This document shows, piece by piece, positions 5,385-6,314 of a stretch of DNA of 6,314 nt (its first letter is position 1; every line of letters starts with the position of its first letter). The stretch lies in NCBI GenBank assembly GCA_945869245.1, contig CAMBOY010000187.1:1-6314 (forward strand), written 5' to 3'. The notes beneath the pieces were generated by a model. The model ran no database searches. It saw nothing but the letters and a program-made list of their open reading frames with translations, and had not been told where the DNA came from. This DNA is from Hydrogenophaga intermedia. Its GTDB lineage: Bacteria; Pseudomonadota; Gammaproteobacteria; Burkholderiales; Burkholderiaceae_C. Both the position numbers and the translations under genes were made by a program.

Positions 5385-6119
5385 ATGGTGAATCCCAAAC
5401 AACGCCCCGACCGCGTCCTGTTGGTGGACGACGACGCGCGCATCCGCGATCTGTTGCGGCGCTACCTGACCCAAGAAGGCTTTGATGTGCAGGTGGCTGA
5501 AGACGGCAAAGGCTTGACGCGGCTGATGCTGCGCGACACCGCCGACCTGATCGTGCTCGACCTGATGCTGCCCGACGAGGACGGACTCAACATCTGCCGC
5601 CGTTTGCGCGCGGCGGGCGACAAAACCCCAATCATCATGCTCACCGCCAAAGGCGAAGACGTGGACCGCATTGTGGGACTGGAGGTGGGCGCCGACGACT
5701 ACCTGCCCAAGCCATTTAATCCGCGTGAATTGCTGGCGCGCATCCATGCGGTGCTGCGCCGCCGCCCACCCGCCGAAGAACCGGGCGCCCCCGGCCAGGC
5801 GGCCGAGGTGGTGCGCTTTGGTGCCTTCGAGTTCGATCTGGGCCTGCGCACCCTGCGAAAAAGCGGCCAAGACCTGCCCCTGACCACCGGCGAATTCGCC
5901 ATGCTCAAAGTGTTTGTGCGCCATCCACGCCAGCCCTTGTCGCGCGACAAGCTCGCTCAGTTGGCGCGCGGGCGCGAGTTCGAGCCCTTTGACCGCAGCC
6001 TCGATGTCCAAGTCTCACGCCTGCGCAAAATGCTCGAGGACGACCCCACCAACCCACGGTATTTGCAAACGGTGTGGGGTGTGGGTTATGTGTTCGTCCC
6101 AGACGACAACGCGGCGTGA
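5385..6119 (+). CDS. ompR: OmpR-type response regulator
   Basis: This 244-aa cytoplasmic two-component regulator has a receiver domain (about 9-125) and an OmpR/PhoB winged-helix DNA-binding domain (about 143-238). In the receiver, the acidic pocket is D15-D16 (LVDDD), the phospho-acceptor is Asp59 (IVLDLMLP), the switch Thr is 87 (MLTAKG), and the conserved Lys is 109 (LPKPF). The DNA-binding half has the stretch ARGREFEPFDRSLDVQVSRLRKMLEDDP (194-221), which matches the recognition-helix region of OmpR itself much better than PhoB or KdpE. It ends in the wing YLQTVWGVGYVFVP. The ATG at 5385 is chosen because homologues begin a few residues before VLLVDDD. Its Shine-Dalgarno is poor (GAGTGG), and an adjacent GTG at 5388 is an alternative. 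The frame stays open back to 5235 without domain sequence. The stop overlaps the next gene's start (GTGA), so regulator and sensor are translated together. Confidence 0.95.
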   Translation: MVNPKQRPDRVLLVDDDARIRDLLRRYLTQEGFDVQVAEDGKGLTRLMLRDTADLIVLDLMLPDEDGLNICRRLRAAGDKTPIIMLTAKGEDVDRIVGLEVGADDYLPKPFNPRELLARIHAVLRRRPPAEEPGAPGQAAEVVRFGAFEFDLGLRTLRKSGQDLPLTTGEFAMLKVFVRHPRQPLSRDKLAQLARGREFEPFDRSLDVQVSRLRKMLEDDPTNPRYLQTVWGVGYVFVPDDNAA

Positions 6120-6314
6120 ACCTGTTCTGGCGCACGTTTTTGCTGCTGGGCGCGCTGCTGGTGGGCAGTGGCCTGGCGTGGCTGCAAACCTTTCGCGCGC
6201 TGGAGTTTGAGCCCAAGGCGCTGCAAAGCGCGCAGCAGTTGGCCTCGCTGGTGAACCTGACGCGCGCCGGCCTGCAAAACAGCGATGAAATCGCCCGGAT
6301 TGCGCTGGTCAAGA
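6116..6314 (+). CDS. envZ: EnvZ-like sensor histidine kinase, N-terminal fragment
   Basis: This gene starts with GTG at 6116, overlapping the ompR stop by 4 nt (GTGA), and runs off the window after 66 codons. The N-terminus NLFWRTFLLLGALLVGSGLAW (residues 2-22) is a clear first membrane helix with a positively charged residue on the cytoplasmic side. It is followed by the start of a periplasmic sensor region: QTFRALEFEPKALQSAQQLASLVNLTRAGL (24-53) and then NSDEIARIALVK. This matches the opening of betaproteobacterial EnvZ-type kinases as I remember them. The HAMP, HisKA and HATPase domains would lie beyond the edge and cannot be checked. By family it is an inner-membrane kinase/phosphatase for the OmpR encoded just upstream. 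Confidence 0.85.
   Translation, partial: MNLFWRTFLLLGALLVGSGLAWLQTFRALEFEPKALQSAQQLASLVNLTRAGLQNSDEIARIALVK

Noticed and set aside
5292..6011. 239-codon minus-strand frame opposite ompR
   Set aside because: It is an antisense shadow of the conserved receiver and DNA-binding domains, without ribosome site or domain.

Overview
The window looks like chromosomal core DNA from a high-G+C betaproteobacterium, most likely a member of the Burkholderiales and probably the Comamonadaceae (Acidovorax/Hydrogenophaga-like). This placement is an inference. It rests on the G+C-rich codon use, the c-551-type cytochrome tail, a RelA-type (p)ppGpp synthetase with a long linker after a decayed HD domain, a (R)-3-hydroxybutyrate dehydrogenase suited to a PHB user, and the style of the OmpR/EnvZ pair. 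I see no mobile element, CRISPR array, prophage or integrase, and no base-composition break that would suggest recent transfer.

Layout from left to right. The 3' end of a class I cytochrome c gene (+) ends at 130 and is followed by a strong intrinsic terminator at 154-179. A second hairpin at 212-241 ends transcription arriving from the right, from the minus-strand tRNA-Val(GAC) gene (246-322). That tRNA lies just downstream of relA (362-2650, minus). relA overlaps by 8 nt the end of an alpha/beta-hydrolase gene (2643-3578, minus), so the two form an operon with probable translational coupling. A 66-bp divergent promoter region separates this operon from bdhA (3645-4415, +). bdhA converges on a SIMPL-domain periplasmic protein gene (4471-5196, minus). 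A 188-bp divergent intergenic region follows, then ompR (5385-6119, +), which overlaps by 4 nt the start of an envZ-like sensor kinase gene (6116 to beyond the window edge).

How the genes may work together. OmpR and EnvZ are a response regulator and its cognate sensor in one transcript. RelA makes (p)ppGpp when uncharged tRNA accumulates, and the tRNA-Val gene next to it carries a promoter-like TATACT followed by a GC-rich stretch, the pattern expected of a stringently controlled stable-RNA promoter. BdhA oxidises 3-hydroxybutyrate released from PHB. Its divergent arrangement with the hydrolase-relA operon suggests, but does not prove, shared control of starvation signalling and storage-carbon use.

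I found no convincing new biological system. Every sizeable open frame not listed here lies opposite or out of frame with a recognisable conserved gene. The points most worth checking are small ones: the hydrolase-relA overlap, the bdhA/hydrolase divergent region, and an inverted repeat plus a 10-bp-phased direct repeat upstream of ompR.
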